Shown: positions 34,745-43,427 of the stretch, one piece after another
Position numbering within the stretch: position 1 is the stretch's first letter
How the letters are laid out: every line of letters begins with the position of its first letter
Made by a program: the position numbers and the translations under genes
The notes under the pieces: model-generated
What the model was told of the DNA's origin: nothing
Seen by the model: the letters and a program-made list of their open reading frames with translations, nothing else
Databases searched by the model: none
Source of the DNA: Lachnospiraceae bacterium MD335
GTDB taxonomy: Bacteria; Bacillota; Clostridia; Lachnospirales; Lachnospiraceae
Length of the DNA: 64,000 nt
NCBI GenBank assembly: GCA_000403335.2
Contig: KE159617.1
Span: 547,757-611,756, forward strand
Direction: 5' to 3'

Positions 34745-34772
34745 TTGAAAAAATATCCAGTTATGTTATAAT
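34745..34772 (+). promoter_or_regulatory. Promoter of the hibernation factor
   Basis: TTGAAA (34745-34750), 16 bp, consensus TATAAT (34767-34772). Confidence 0.7.
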
Positions 34773-34838
34773 TGAAATACAATTAAAACATGGATTTTTA
34801 ATTGCTTATAAAGTAAGAACGGAAGGGATGTGGACACA

Positions 34839-35369
34839 ATGAAATTTATTATCAGTGGTAAGAACATCGACGTGACACCGGGGTTGAAGGCGGCAATTGA
34901 AGACAAAATCGGAAAGCTTGAAAAATATTTTACGCCGGAAACGGAGGTACAGGCGACTTTAAGTGTTGAAAAGGAACGGCAAAAGATTGAAGTTACAATT
35001 CCGATGAAAGGAAATATCATTCGTTCGGAGCAGGTAAGCAGCGACATGTACGTGTCGATCGACCTTGCGGCGGGAGTGATAGAACGGCAGTTAAAGAAAT
35101 ATAAAAACAAGTTCCGCTCAGAGCAGCAGGCGGGAGCGGCAAGCGTTAGAACGGATTTCATTGAGAAGGACGAGCTGCATGAGGACGAAATCAAAATCGT
35201 CCGCACTAAAAAGTTCGATATTAAACCAATGTATCCGGAAGATGCATGTGTTCAGATGGAGCTTTTGGGACATGACTTCTATGTATTCTGCAATGCGGAG
35301 ACGGAAGAGGTCAATGTCGTTTACAAGAGAAAGGGAAACACTTACGGATTGATTGAGCCGGAAGTTTGA
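34839..35369 (+). CDS. hpf: Ribosome hibernation promoting factor, long form
   Basis: A 176-residue long-form HPF that pairs idle 70S ribosomes into 100S dimers. The N-terminal S30AE domain (MKFIISGKNIDVTPGL to about residue 100) binds the ribosome. After a charged linker, the C-terminal dimerisation domain is typical (IVRTKKFDIKPMYPEDAC, then FYVFCNAETEEVNVVYKRK and YGLIEPE). ATG 34839 is preferred over a GTG nine bases earlier, since GGAAGGG is then well spaced. A consensus promoter lies upstream. Confidence 0.92.
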   Translation: MKFIISGKNIDVTPGLKAAIEDKIGKLEKYFTPETEVQATLSVEKERQKIEVTIPMKGNIIRSEQVSSDMYVSIDLAAGVIERQLKKYKNKFRSEQQAGAASVRTDFIEKDELHEDEIKIVRTKKFDIKPMYPEDACVQMELLGHDFYVFCNAETEEVNVVYKRKGNTYGLIEPEV

Positions 35370-35385
35370 TCAAAATGAAATACAC

Positions 35386-35426
35386 AAAAAGCGTATGCAG
35401 GGCGTATGTCAGGCATACGCTTTTTT
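35386..35426 (+). terminator. Terminator of hpf
   Basis: GCGTATGC (35391-35398) and GCATACGC (35413-35420) with A-run before and TTTTTT after. Confidence 0.88.
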
Positions 35427-35550
35427 GCTGTATAGGAAATTACGTCCTATAAAGTAAAGAACCCTTCGGGGGATGCGCATTCTTTTTTATGTATTTAATT
35501 TCCCTTGCGTTCATATATTGAAGAGATAAGACAAAAAACGGCGGATTGTT

Positions 35551-36585
35551 ATGGAAAACAAGAAAAACAAAATATTTGCCTGTCTTGTTATGGCGGTGTT
35601 TATGCTTGCTGTGGGCATCTATGTATATGAAGGCGCGCATGAGAGCGTTTTGGTTACGAAGACGGGTGACGGCAATATTAAATGGGTTGATTTTAACGTA
35701 TCAGCGGAAGCGATGAAGAAAGCATGCCTTTTGGACGTGGAAAGCTATGAGAGCGAAACGCATCTCGATTGGATTACGCTGCTTGCGTATGCTGCCGTAA
35801 AGGGCGGAGGCGAGTTCGGAAAGAAGTCGCAGGAATATATTGCAGAAGCGGCGCAGTTGTTAAGCGGCAAGGAGGAAACAAAAGAAAGTCTTGCCGAAAA
35901 GTATCAATATTTTTCCTATTATTATGAAGCATACAGCGCGGTGCTTGGCGGAATGGTGGGGGAGTACGAAATCGAAAACGAGAACGGAAAAATGGAGAAA
36001 AAATACGGGTTAAAAGCATTTTCTCCGATTGCAAAGGGATTTGAATATCAGGACTACGACGATTTTGGCGTGTCGAGGTCGTTCGGATATAAGCGGCAGC
36101 ACTTGGGACATGATATGATGGGGTTAATCGGCACACCTATTATTGCCTGCGAATCAGGTTACGTGGAGGCGCTTGGCTGGAACCGTTACGGCGGCTGGCG
36201 CATCGGTATCCGCAGTTTGGACAAAAAGCGCTATTATTATTACGCACACCTGCGGCAGAACCGTCCCTATGCAGAGGGCTTAAAGGAAGGCGCTTACGTA
36301 TCGGCAGGCGACGTCATCGGTTATATGGGGCATACCGGATACAGTGACAGGGAAAATGTTAACAACATTGATACGGTGCATCTGCATGTGGGACTCGAAC
36401 TGATTTTCGATGAAGAGCGGCGCGAAAACGGCAACGAAATATGGATTGATTTTTACCAGATTGCGCGTTTTCTGAGTGCGAACCGATGTGAGGCAATACG
36501 CGATGAAACAACGAAAGAATGGCATCGGAAATATTCATTTAGGGATTGCTTTTTTTTTAACAATGTGATAGAATACAAGCAATGA
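35551..36585 (+). CDS. Membrane-anchored M23 peptidase
   Basis: A 344-residue protein with one N-terminal membrane helix (about residues 8-26), a helical region of about 140 residues, and an M23/LytM metallopeptidase domain. The zinc-binding set is visible: H-x-x-x-D-type LGHDMMG near residue 188 and HLHVG near 277. M23 enzymes cut peptidoglycan cross-links. It precedes the butyrate operon by 88 bases; the likely operon promoter lies inside its last codons (36546-36574). The ribosome binding site is weak. Confidence 0.8.
   Translation: MENKKNKIFACLVMAVFMLAVGIYVYEGAHESVLVTKTGDGNIKWVDFNVSAEAMKKACLLDVESYESETHLDWITLLAYAAVKGGGEFGKKSQEYIAEAAQLLSGKEETKESLAEKYQYFSYYYEAYSAVLGGMVGEYEIENENGKMEKKYGLKAFSPIAKGFEYQDYDDFGVSRSFGYKRQHLGHDMMGLIGTPIIACESGYVEALGWNRYGGWRIGIRSLDKKRYYYYAHLRQNRPYAEGLKEGAYVSAGDVIGYMGHTGYSDRENVNNIDTVHLHVGLELIFDEERRENGNEIWIDFYQIARFLSANRCEAIRDETTKEWHRKYSFRDCFFFNNVIEYKQ
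36546..36574 (+). promoter_or_regulatory. Probable promoter of the butyrate operon
   Basis: TTGCTT (36546-36551), 17 bp, TAGAAT (36569-36574), inside the 3' end of the M23 gene. It places the start of transcription near 36581, just before the Rex-like palindrome. Confidence 0.5.
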
Positions 36586-36603
36586 TTGTGATAAAAATAA
36601 CAA
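36586..36603. promoter_or_regulatory. Rex-like operator before thl
   Basis: TTGTGATAAAAATAACAA resembles the Rex consensus TTGTTAA-N4-TTAACAA at 11 of 14 fixed positions. It lies just downstream of the predicted start site, a common place for a repressor. Confidence 0.45.
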
Positions 36604-36673
36604 ACACAATCGGAAGTCAATTTAACTTTATTAAACTAAGAAACAACAGTTATAAAAATGGAGGAAAGAGACA

Positions 36674-37858
36674 ATGGCAAAGAAAATCGTATTAGCAGGC
36701 GCATGTCGTACGGCAATCGGTACTATGGGCGGATCGCTTAGCACGACACCCGTAGCAGAGTTGGGATCTATCGTAATTAAGGAGGCATTAAACAGGGCAG
36801 GTGTTGCTCCCGAGCAGGTAGACCATGTGTATATGGGCTGTGTTATTCAGGCAGGACAGGGACAGAATGTGGCGCGTCAGTCGTCAATTAAGGCAGGACT
36901 TCCCATCGAGACACCTGCTGTCACAATCAATGTCGTTTGCGGTTCCGGTCTCAACTGTGTGAATATGGCTGCACAGATGATTTTGGCAGGTGACGCGGAT
37001 GTTGTAGTGGCAGGCGGTATGGAAAACATGTCTATGGCTCCGTTTGCACTTCCCAATGCCCGTTTCGGTTACAGAATGAATAACGGCACATTGGTAGATA
37101 CAATGGTAAATGACGCCCTTTGGGACGCATTCAACAATTATCACATGATACAGACAGCAGACAATATCTGCGACGAGTGGAAGATTACAAGAGAAGAGCT
37201 TGACGAGTTCGCGTTAAAGAGCCAGCAGAAGGCGGAGGCAGCGCAGAAGTCAGGCGCGTTTGACAAGGAAATCGTACCGGTAATGGTTAAGAAAAAGAAA
37301 GAGATGGTTGAGTTTAAGGTTGACGAGGGACCAAGAGCAGGCTCTACAATCGAAGGTCTTGCGAAGCTTCGTCCGATTAACAAGGATAAATATGTTACGG
37401 CAGGAAACGCTTCCGGCATCAACGACGGCGCTGCTGCAATCGTCGTTATGAGCGAGGAGAAAGCAAAAGAATTGGGCGTAACACCGATGGCTGAGTGGGT
37501 TGCAGGCGCACTTGCAGGCGTAAGACCTGAGGTTATGGGTATCGGTCCTGTGGCATCTACAAAGAAGGTTATGGCAAAAACCGGCATGAAGATTGAAGAC
37601 TTTGATATTATTGAGGCAAACGAGGCATTTGCGGCACAGTCGATTGCGGTAGGAAGAGATTTGGGTATTGATGTGGATAAGCAGCTTAATCCGAACGGTG
37701 GCGCTATCGCACTCGGACATCCCGTAGGCGCGTCAGGATGCCGTATTTTGGTAACGCTGCTTCATGAGATGGAAGCAAAGGGCGCAAAGACAGGTCTTGC
37801 AACGCTTTGTATCGGCGGCGGCATGGGCTGCTCTACAGTTGTTAAGAAGTATGAATAG
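36674..37858 (+). CDS. thl: Acetyl-CoA acetyltransferase (thiolase)
   Basis: A 394-residue biosynthetic thiolase that condenses two acetyl-CoA to acetoacetyl-CoA, the first step to butyrate. The nucleophile is C89 in VVCGSGLN, with His in [10 protein letters not shown] (near 350) and the second Cys in CIGGGMGCS (near 380). It has a GGAGG ribosome binding site and is first in the operon thl-crt-(small gene)-hbd-bcd-etfB-etfA, all on the same strand with short gaps. Confidence 0.95.
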   Translation: MAKKIVLAGACRTAIGTMGGSLSTTPVAELGSIVIKEALNRAGVAPEQVDHVYMGCVIQAGQGQNVARQSSIKAGLPIETPAVTINVVCGSGLNCVNMAAQMILAGDADVVVAGGMENMSMAPFALPNARFGYRMNNGTLVDTMVNDALWDAFNNYHMIQTADNICDEWKITREELDEFALKSQQKAEAAQKSGAFDKEIVPVMVKKKKEMVEFKVDEGPRAGSTIEGLAKLRPINKDKYVTAGNASGINDGAAAIVVMSEEKAKELGVTPMAEWVAGALAGVRPEVMGIGPVASTKKVMAKTGMKIEDFDIIEANEAFAAQSIAVGRDLGIDVDKQLNPNGGAIALGHPVGASGCRILVTLLHEMEAKGAKTGLATLCIGGGMGCSTVVKKYE

Positions 37859-37892
37859 ATGGAGTTCGGTTGAAAGGAGCAAGGTTATCAAA

Positions 37893-38678
37893 ATGGATTT
37901 TATATTATATGAAGTAAACGGCGCGGTTGGTACCATCACAATCAACCGCGAGAAGGCTTTAAATGCATTAAATTCACAGGTGCTTGAGGAGCTTGACGCG
38001 ACGCTTGACGCGGTAGACCTTGATGCGGTACGCTGCCTGATTTTGACGGGCGCGGGCGCGAAATCGTTTGTCGCAGGCGCGGACATCGGTGAAATGAGCA
38101 CGCTCACAAAAGCAGAGGGCGAGGCGTTCGGCAAGAAAGGAAACGATGTGTTCCGCAAGCTTGAGACCTTCCCCATCCCTGTTATTGCAGCGGTAAACGG
38201 CTTTGCACTTGGCGGCGGCTGTGAGCTTGCAATGAGCTGTGACATCCGTATCTGTGCAGAGAATGCCGTATTTGGACAGCCTGAGGTCGGACTTGGCATT
38301 ACGCCCGGCTTTGGCGGTACGCAGAGACTTGCGCGTTTGGTGGGCGCAGGAATGGCAAAGCAGATGATTTACACGGCAAGAAACATTAAAGCGGACGAGG
38401 CATTCCGCATCGGTCTTGTAAACGCGGTTTATCCGGCGGAGGAGCTGATGGCGCAGGCGGAAAAAATGGCAGGCGGCATCGCAAAAAATGCGCCGATTGC
38501 CGTTCGCAACTGCAAGAAGGCAATCAACGAGGGGCTTGATGTAGATATGGACAAGGCAATCGTGATTGAGGAGAAGCTTTTCGGCGACTGTTTTGAGACA
38601 GAGGATCAGAAGTACGGCATGGCATTTTTCTTAGATAAAAATAAGGAGAAAGTGAAGGAACCGTTCAAAAACTGCTAA
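37893..38678 (+). CDS. crt: 3-hydroxybutyryl-CoA dehydratase (crotonase)
   Basis: A 261-residue enoyl-CoA hydratase that removes water from 3-hydroxybutyryl-CoA to give crotonyl-CoA. ATG 37893 is chosen for its GAAAGGAG site; the open frame upstream only shadows thl. Oxyanion-hole and catalytic parts are FVAGADIGEM (near 63), ALGGGCELAMSCD (near 106) and GQPEVGLGITPGFGGTQRL, with its Glu near 132. Length and motifs are those of clostridial Crt. It starts 34 bases after thl. Confidence 0.94.
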   Translation: MDFILYEVNGAVGTITINREKALNALNSQVLEELDATLDAVDLDAVRCLILTGAGAKSFVAGADIGEMSTLTKAEGEAFGKKGNDVFRKLETFPIPVIAAVNGFALGGGCELAMSCDIRICAENAVFGQPEVGLGITPGFGGTQRLARLVGAGMAKQMIYTARNIKADEAFRIGLVNAVYPAEELMAQAEKMAGGIAKNAPIAVRNCKKAINEGLDVDMDKAIVIEEKLFGDCFETEDQKYGMAFFLDKNKEKVKEPFKNC

Positions 38679-38719
38679 CGCACATAAAACTGTCAATTTA
38701 CAAAGGCGGTGAAAAGAAA

Positions 38720-38878
38720 ATGAAAAGAACATTGATAATCGCAGGAATATTCTTTGTCGTGGTAGGCATTATTGTGATGACGCTGGAAATGTCGGATATT
38801 ACGATGAAGATAGCCGGCGGCTGCATTGCGGTAGCAGGAGTGGCATTTATTATGGAGAGTTTTAAGAAAAAGAGATAG
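38720..38878 (+). CDS. 52-residue membrane protein within the butyrate operon
   Basis: A small protein beginning MKRTLIIAGIFFVVVG with two predicted membrane helices (about residues 4-21 and 30-46), a short loop MEMSDIT-type segment between them, and a basic tail ESFKKKR. An AAGGCGGTG ribosome binding site lies at a proper distance. It sits between crt and hbd, with 41 bases before it and 26 after, so it is co-transcribed. I do not recognise a family. A membrane anchor or regulator of the Bcd/Etf complex is conceivable but unproven. Confidence 0.65.
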   Translation: MKRTLIIAGIFFVVVGIIVMTLEMSDITMKIAGGCIAVAGVAFIMESFKKKR

Positions 38879-38904
38879 AGAAAATAATAATAGGAGGACT
38901 GACA

Positions 38905-39747
38905 ATGAAAGTAGGAATTATCGGCGCAGGAACCATGGGTTCAGGAATTGCACAGGCATTTGCAATGACAGACGGATATGAGGTTTGTTTATGCGATATT
39001 AAGCAGGAGTTTGCAGACGGCGGAAAGGCTAAAATTTTAAAGAATTTGAACTTCCTTGTAAGCAAGGAAAAAATCACGCAGGACAAAGCGGACGCAATCG
39101 CGGCAAAGATTGCAACAGGCTTAAAGGATATTTGTACGGACTGTGATCTTGTAATCGAGGTTGCACCCGAGAAAATGGAAATTAAGAAGACAACATTCAA
39201 GGAACTTCAGGAGATTGTAAAGCCGGAGTGTATTTTTGCGACAAACACTTCTTCGCTTTCGATTACGGAAATGGGTGCAGGACTTGACCGTCCGCTGATT
39301 GGTATGCACTTCTTTAATCCGGCTGACAGAATGAAGCTTGTCGAGGTTATTGCAGGCGCAAACACACCGGCTGATTTGGTGGCAAAGATTAAGGGGATTG
39401 CAACGGAAATCGGCAAGACTCCGGTTGAGGTAAACGAGGCGGCAGGCTTTGTTGTAAACAGAATTCTGATTCCGATGATTAACGAGGCAATTAACGTATA
39501 CGCGGCAGGCGTTGCAAGTGTTGCGGATATTGACGTGGCGATGCAGCTTGGCGCAAACCATCCGATGGGACCTTTGGCGCTTGGCGATTACATCGGACTG
39601 GACATCGTGCTCGCAATCATGGAGGTTATCTACGCAGAGACAGGCGATTCCAAGTATGCACCGTCACCGCTTCTTAGAAAGATGGTACGCGCAGGCAAGC
39701 TCGGTAAGAAGACAGGCGCAGGCTTCTACGATTATTCTAAAAAATAA
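38905..39747 (+). CDS. hbd: 3-hydroxybutyryl-CoA dehydrogenase
   Basis: A 280-residue NAD(P)-dependent enzyme that reduces acetoacetyl-CoA to 3-hydroxybutyryl-CoA. It has the N-terminal dinucleotide fold GIIGAGTMGSGIAQ (residues 4-17), the catalytic region NTSSLS then GMHFFNPADRMKLVEV with its His near 138, and the C-terminal helical domain with NHPMGPLALGDYIGLD. It has a GGAGG site and typical length. It is the third enzyme of the operon. Confidence 0.94.
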   Translation: MKVGIIGAGTMGSGIAQAFAMTDGYEVCLCDIKQEFADGGKAKILKNLNFLVSKEKITQDKADAIAAKIATGLKDICTDCDLVIEVAPEKMEIKKTTFKELQEIVKPECIFATNTSSLSITEMGAGLDRPLIGMHFFNPADRMKLVEVIAGANTPADLVAKIKGIATEIGKTPVEVNEAAGFVVNRILIPMINEAINVYAAGVASVADIDVAMQLGANHPMGPLALGDYIGLDIVLAIMEVIYAETGDSKYAPSPLLRKMVRAGKLGKKTGAGFYDYSKK

Positions 39748-39752
39748 ACATA

Positions 39753-39857
39753 ATGAGAATTTCTAACCCGGCAAAATACGCCGCTAAGGTGAAAGCTGTT
39801 TCACCTAAGAAATTTGAAAGCTTTATGCTGTTGATTAAGGAAAAAATGGAGGATTAG
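39753..39857 (+). CDS. Possible 34-residue peptide between hbd and bcd
   Basis: An ATG-to-TAG frame beginning MRISNPAKYAAKVKAVS, basic and possibly helical. There is no clear ribosome binding site, and a perfect-looking hairpin CTAAGGTGAAA-GCTG-TTTCACCTAAG (39785-39809) lies inside it. The hairpin may be an RNA processing or attenuation feature and the frame accidental. Confidence 0.25.
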   Translation: MRISNPAKYAAKVKAVSPKKFESFMLLIKEKMED

Positions 39858-39861
39858 TAAC

Positions 39862-41028
39862 ATGGATTTTACATTAAGTAAAGAGCATGAAATGGCGCGC
39901 TCATTGTTCAGAGAGTTCGCTGAGAAAGAGGTGAAGCCTCTTGCAATCGAAGTAGACGAAACGGAAGAGTTCCCGAAAGAGACCGTTGCGAAAATGGCAA
40001 AGGCTGGCTTTATGGGGATTCCCATTCCCAAGGAATACGGCGGACAGGGATGCGACGTTTTGACATATGCAATCTGCGTTGAGGAGTTGGCAAAAGTCTG
40101 CGGCACAACGGCAGTTATCGTATCAGCACATACATCACTCTGCTGTGATCCGATTTTGACATACGGAACAGAGGAGCAGAAACAGAAATATTTACCGGAT
40201 CTTGCAAGCGGCAAAAAGATTGGTGCATTTGGTCTTACAGAGCCGGGAGCAGGTACGGACGCACAGGGACAGCAGACGAAGGCTGTTTTAGAGGGCGACG
40301 AGTGGGTATTAAACGGCTCGAAAATCTTTATCACAAACGGAAAAGAAGCAGATGTTTACGTTATTTTTGCAATCACGGGCATGATTGAAAAGCGCGGCAG
40401 AATGACAAAGGAAATTTCTGCATTTATCGTAGAGAAGGGAACGCCCGGCTTTACATTCGGTACAAAAGAGAAGAAGATGGGTATCCGCGGTTCTTCAACG
40501 TATGAGTTGATTTTCACGGACTGCCGTATCCCGAAGGAGAATATGCTCGGACAGCAGGGCAAGGGCTTTGGTATCGCAATGCATACGCTTGACGGCGGAC
40601 GTATCGGTATCGCGGCACAGGCGCTTGGTATCGGCGAGGGCGCATTGGACAGAACCATCGCATATGTTCAGGAGAGAAAGCAGTTTGGACGTGCAATCGG
40701 AGCATTCCAAAATACACAGTTCCAGCTTGCAGATATGGCGACAAAGGCACAGGCTGCACAGTATATGGTATACAAGGCTGCATGTACAAAGGACCAGTAC
40801 ACGAAGGATCACAAGACTTCTTACAACGTAGAGGCGGCTATGGCAAAACTTTACGCGGCAGAAATGGCTATGGAAGTGACCACAAAGGCTGTACAGCTTC
40901 ACGGCGGTTATGGTTATACGAGAGAGTATGAAGTTGAGCGCATGATGAGAGATGCGAAGATTACCGAAATTTATGAAGGTACCAGCGAAGTTCAGAGAAT
41001 GGTCATCTCCGCGAATCTGTTAAAGTAG
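39862..41028 (+). CDS. bcd: Butyryl-CoA dehydrogenase
   Basis: A 388-residue acyl-CoA dehydrogenase that reduces crotonyl-CoA to butyryl-CoA. In clostridia it works with EtfAB as a bifurcating complex that also reduces ferredoxin. FAD and substrate features are AFGLTEPGAGTD (near 123), FITNGKEAD, RQFG-type ERKQFGRAIG (near 272) and the catalytic Glu in IYEGTSEVQR (near 368). A GGAGG site precedes ATG 39862. The two Etf genes follow directly. Confidence 0.95.
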   Translation: MDFTLSKEHEMARSLFREFAEKEVKPLAIEVDETEEFPKETVAKMAKAGFMGIPIPKEYGGQGCDVLTYAICVEELAKVCGTTAVIVSAHTSLCCDPILTYGTEEQKQKYLPDLASGKKIGAFGLTEPGAGTDAQGQQTKAVLEGDEWVLNGSKIFITNGKEADVYVIFAITGMIEKRGRMTKEISAFIVEKGTPGFTFGTKEKKMGIRGSSTYELIFTDCRIPKENMLGQQGKGFGIAMHTLDGGRIGIAAQALGIGEGALDRTIAYVQERKQFGRAIGAFQNTQFQLADMATKAQAAQYMVYKAACTKDQYTKDHKTSYNVEAAMAKLYAAEMAMEVTTKAVQLHGGYGYTREYEVERMMRDAKITEIYEGTSEVQRMVISANLLK

Positions 41029-41175
41029 AAATGTGCTGGATTTGAAAGCAGGCGAATTTCCTGCTTGCAGGAAAATTTGACTGATTTTAAATCCAAAGCG
41101 CGTTGGTACGCAACGGGCGAAGCACAGTTCGGACTACATAAATAAAAATAGAATAGAAATATAAGGAGAATAAAC
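41029..41175 (+). other. Folded spacer between bcd and etfB
   Basis: It contains GGATTT...AAATCC enclosing AAGCAGG/CCTGCTT, a stem likely to affect mRNA processing or relative expression. No terminator T-run is present. Confidence 0.4.
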
Positions 41176-41958
41176 ATGAAAGTTGTAGTATGTGTGAAAC
41201 AGGTACCGGATACAAAGGGCGGCGTAAAGTTCAATCCCGACGGTACACTTGATAGAGCAGCTATGCTGACAATCATGAACCCTGACGACAAAGCAGGTCT
41301 TGAGGCAGCATTGCGGTTAAAGGATCAGTACGGTGCAGAAGTAACAGTTGTTACAATGGGACTTCCCAAGGCGGAGGAAGTGCTGCGTGAGGCGCTTGCA
41401 ATGGGCGCGGACAAGGGTATTCTTGTAACGGACAGAGTGCTCGGCGGCGCAGATACATGGGCAACCTCACAGACACTTGCAGGCGCAATCAGAAACTTGG
41501 AATATGACCTTATTATCACAGGACGCCAGGCAATTGACGGCGATACGGCGCAGGTTGGACCGCAGATTTCAGAGCATCTTGGCATTCCCGTAATCTCTTA
41601 TGCACAGAATATCAAAATCGAAGGCGACAGCGTTGTTGTAGAACGTCAGTACGATGACAGATACCATGTGTTAAAGGCAAAGATGCCTTGCTTAATCACT
41701 GCACTTGCAGAGTTAAATGAGCCTCGTTATATGACTCCCGGCGGAATTTTCGATGCGTACAAGACAGAGATTACAACGTGGGGCAGAGCAGACTTGAAGG
41801 ACGTAGAGGACTCCAACCTTGGCTTGAAGGGTTCCCCGACACAGATTGCGCGGGCATCTGATAAAGTTCGTAAGGGAAAGGGCGAGAAAGTAAGCTTAGA
41901 CGCCTCTGAGTCCGTAGAATACATCATGAACAAGTTAAAGGAAAAGCATGTGATTTAA
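41176..41958 (+). CDS. etfB: Electron transfer flavoprotein, beta subunit
   Basis: A 260-residue EtfB. The family pattern MNPDDKAGLEAALRLKDQYGAEVTVVTMG lies near residues 35-63, and the segment DTAQVGPQISEHLGIP near 121-136 follows the signature of NAD-linked Etf proteins. It carries the bifurcating flavin with EtfA and takes electrons from NADH to Bcd and ferredoxin. AAGGAG lies nine bases before ATG. It precedes etfA by 27 bases. Confidence 0.94.
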   Translation: MKVVVCVKQVPDTKGGVKFNPDGTLDRAAMLTIMNPDDKAGLEAALRLKDQYGAEVTVVTMGLPKAEEVLREALAMGADKGILVTDRVLGGADTWATSQTLAGAIRNLEYDLIITGRQAIDGDTAQVGPQISEHLGIPVISYAQNIKIEGDSVVVERQYDDRYHVLKAKMPCLITALAELNEPRYMTPGGIFDAYKTEITTWGRADLKDVEDSNLGLKGSPTQIARASDKVRKGKGEKVSLDASESVEYIMNKLKEKHVI

Positions 41959-41985
41959 TATGTTATTTAATAATGGAGGTTTATC

Positions 41986-43029
41986 ATGAATTTAGAAGAA
42001 TATAAAGGCGTGTTTGTCTTCGCACAGCAGGTTGATAACAAGGTGAGCGGCATTGCCCTTGAGCTGATTGGCGAAGGCAAAAGACTGGCAGAAAAATTAT
42101 CGACAGAGGTAACTGCAGTATTGGTCGGAAGCGGTGTAAAGGACTTGGCAGACGAGCTTGCAGCTTACGGCGCAGATAAAGTAATTGTTGTGGACGATCC
42201 CGAATTAAAGGAATACAGAACAGAGCCGTACGCACATGCGCTGGCATCTGTTATCGACAAGTATAAACCGGAAATTTTACTCGTAGGCGCGACCGCAATC
42301 GGACGTGACTTAGGACCGAGAGTATCCGCAAGAGTGCATACAGGCTTGACTGCGGACTGTACATCCCTTGAAATCGGCGATTTCCCGATTAATCCGATTC
42401 CCGGAAAAGAGCAGAAGCACAACCAGCTCCTGATGACAAGACCCGCATTCGGCGGAAATACAATCGCTACCATCGCATGTCCTGATTTCAGACCGCAGAT
42501 GGCAACCGTACGTCCCGGCGTTATGCAGAAGCTTGAGAAAAAGGAAGGCGCAAAGGCTGTTGTCGAGGAGTTTAATCCCGGTTTTACGCCCGACAGCAAG
42601 TATGTTGAGATTGTTGAGATTGTTAAAAATATCACGGACACGGTTGACATTATGGACGCTAAGATTTTGGTATCAGGCGGACGCGGCGTGGGAAGCCCTG
42701 AGAACTTTAAGCTCCTTGACGACTTGGCAGAAGCAATCGGCGGAACGGTAAGCTGTTCACGTGCAGTTGTTGACGCAGGCTGGAAGAGCAAGGATCTGCA
42801 GGTTGGACAGACCGGTAAGACGGTTCGCCCGAGCGTATACTTTGCAATCGGTATTTCCGGCGCAATCCAGCACCTGGCAGGTATGGAAGAGTCCGACATC
42901 ATTGTTGCAATCAATAAGGATGAAACAGCTCCGATCTTTGATGTAGCAGACTATGGTGTTGTAGGCGATTTGAATAAGATTGTACCGATGCTCACTGAGC
43001 AGATTAAGGCTGCTGTGGCAAATAAATAA
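41986..43029 (+). CDS. etfA: Electron transfer flavoprotein, alpha subunit
   Basis: A 347-residue EtfA. The C-terminal FAD domain is evident: GGRGVGSPENFKLLDDLAEA (near 226-245), SRAVVDAGW (near 255), GQTGKTVRPSVYFAIGISGAIQH (near 270-292) and the IVAINKDETAPIFDVADYG end. Its N-terminal 35 residues lack the iron-sulfur cluster motif of some EtfA proteins. It is the last gene of the butyrate operon; a terminator follows. Confidence 0.94.
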   Translation: MNLEEYKGVFVFAQQVDNKVSGIALELIGEGKRLAEKLSTEVTAVLVGSGVKDLADELAAYGADKVIVVDDPELKEYRTEPYAHALASVIDKYKPEILLVGATAIGRDLGPRVSARVHTGLTADCTSLEIGDFPINPIPGKEQKHNQLLMTRPAFGGNTIATIACPDFRPQMATVRPGVMQKLEKKEGAKAVVEEFNPGFTPDSKYVEIVEIVKNITDTVDIMDAKILVSGGRGVGSPENFKLLDDLAEAIGGTVSCSRAVVDAGWKSKDLQVGQTGKTVRPSVYFAIGISGAIQHLAGMEESDIIVAINKDETAPIFDVADYGVVGDLNKIVPMLTEQIKAAVANK

Positions 43030-43058
43030 TTGAAATAAGAGTGCTATACAATAAAACC

Positions 43059-43098
43059 AAAATAAAACCGCAAAGATTGTTCTTTGGGGTTTTATTTT
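43059..43098 (+). terminator. Terminator of the butyrate operon
   Basis: AAAATAAAACC (43059-43069) pairs with GGTTTTATTTT (43088-43098), and AAAGA with TCTTT inside. Confidence 0.85.
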
Positions 43099-43113
43099 GT
43101 CGAAATATAAGGT

Positions 43114-43398
43114 ATAATGTCGATAGACATTATGCCAGCGCCGAGCGAAGCGAGTGTGCATCGCAGAGCGTAGCATGTCTTTTAGACATGCTATAATGTT
43201 CACGAAGGCAATGAGCAGTGCCAAAATACAATCTGGAAAATCGGCTGCTCGCAGACGAATTTTCCAAATTGTATTTTGATAGGGCGAAGCCCGTGAATTC
43301 GGAAAATCTTAGATTTTCCGAATTAGCACTGCGGAGCAAACAGAGCCCAAAAAGGAAAATCTAAGATTTTCCGAATGCGCACTGCGGAGTAAACTGAG
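43114..43398. repeat. Hairpin-rich repeat region after etfA
   Basis: No gene. It has stems ATAATGTC/GACATTAT (43114-43133), AGCATGTC/GACATGCT (43172-43192) and an 11-bp pair CAAAATACAAT/ATTGTATTTTG (43222-43278) with GGAAAAT/ATTTTCC inside. It also has two 45-bp direct copies at 43301-43345 and 43354-43398, each starting with a GGAAAATCT palindrome and ending GCACTGCGGAG(C/T)AAAC. Confidence 0.75.
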
Positions 43399-43427
43399 AA
43401 CCAAAACCCAAATAAGGAGAAATAAAA

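Larger units (their letters stand above)
34355..34838. other. Intergenic region upstream of the hibernation factor
   Basis: About 480 bp with no supported gene; short open frames here lack ribosome binding sites. It contains a GC-rich palindromic patch (about 34375-34410), a cluster of DnaA-box-like 9-mers (34534-34604) and the hibernation-factor promoter (34745-34772). Confidence 0.5.

Noticed and set aside
34174-34748. Open frames 34174-34557 and 34560-34748 after the P60 gene
   Set aside because: The first overlaps the endopeptidase gene and runs across its terminator; neither has a ribosome binding site or protein-like pattern. The region is better explained by a terminator and DnaA-box-like sites.
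37764-37892. Longer crotonase start
   Set aside because: The extra residues are a shadow of the thiolase end; ATG 37893 has the proper site and matches the family start.
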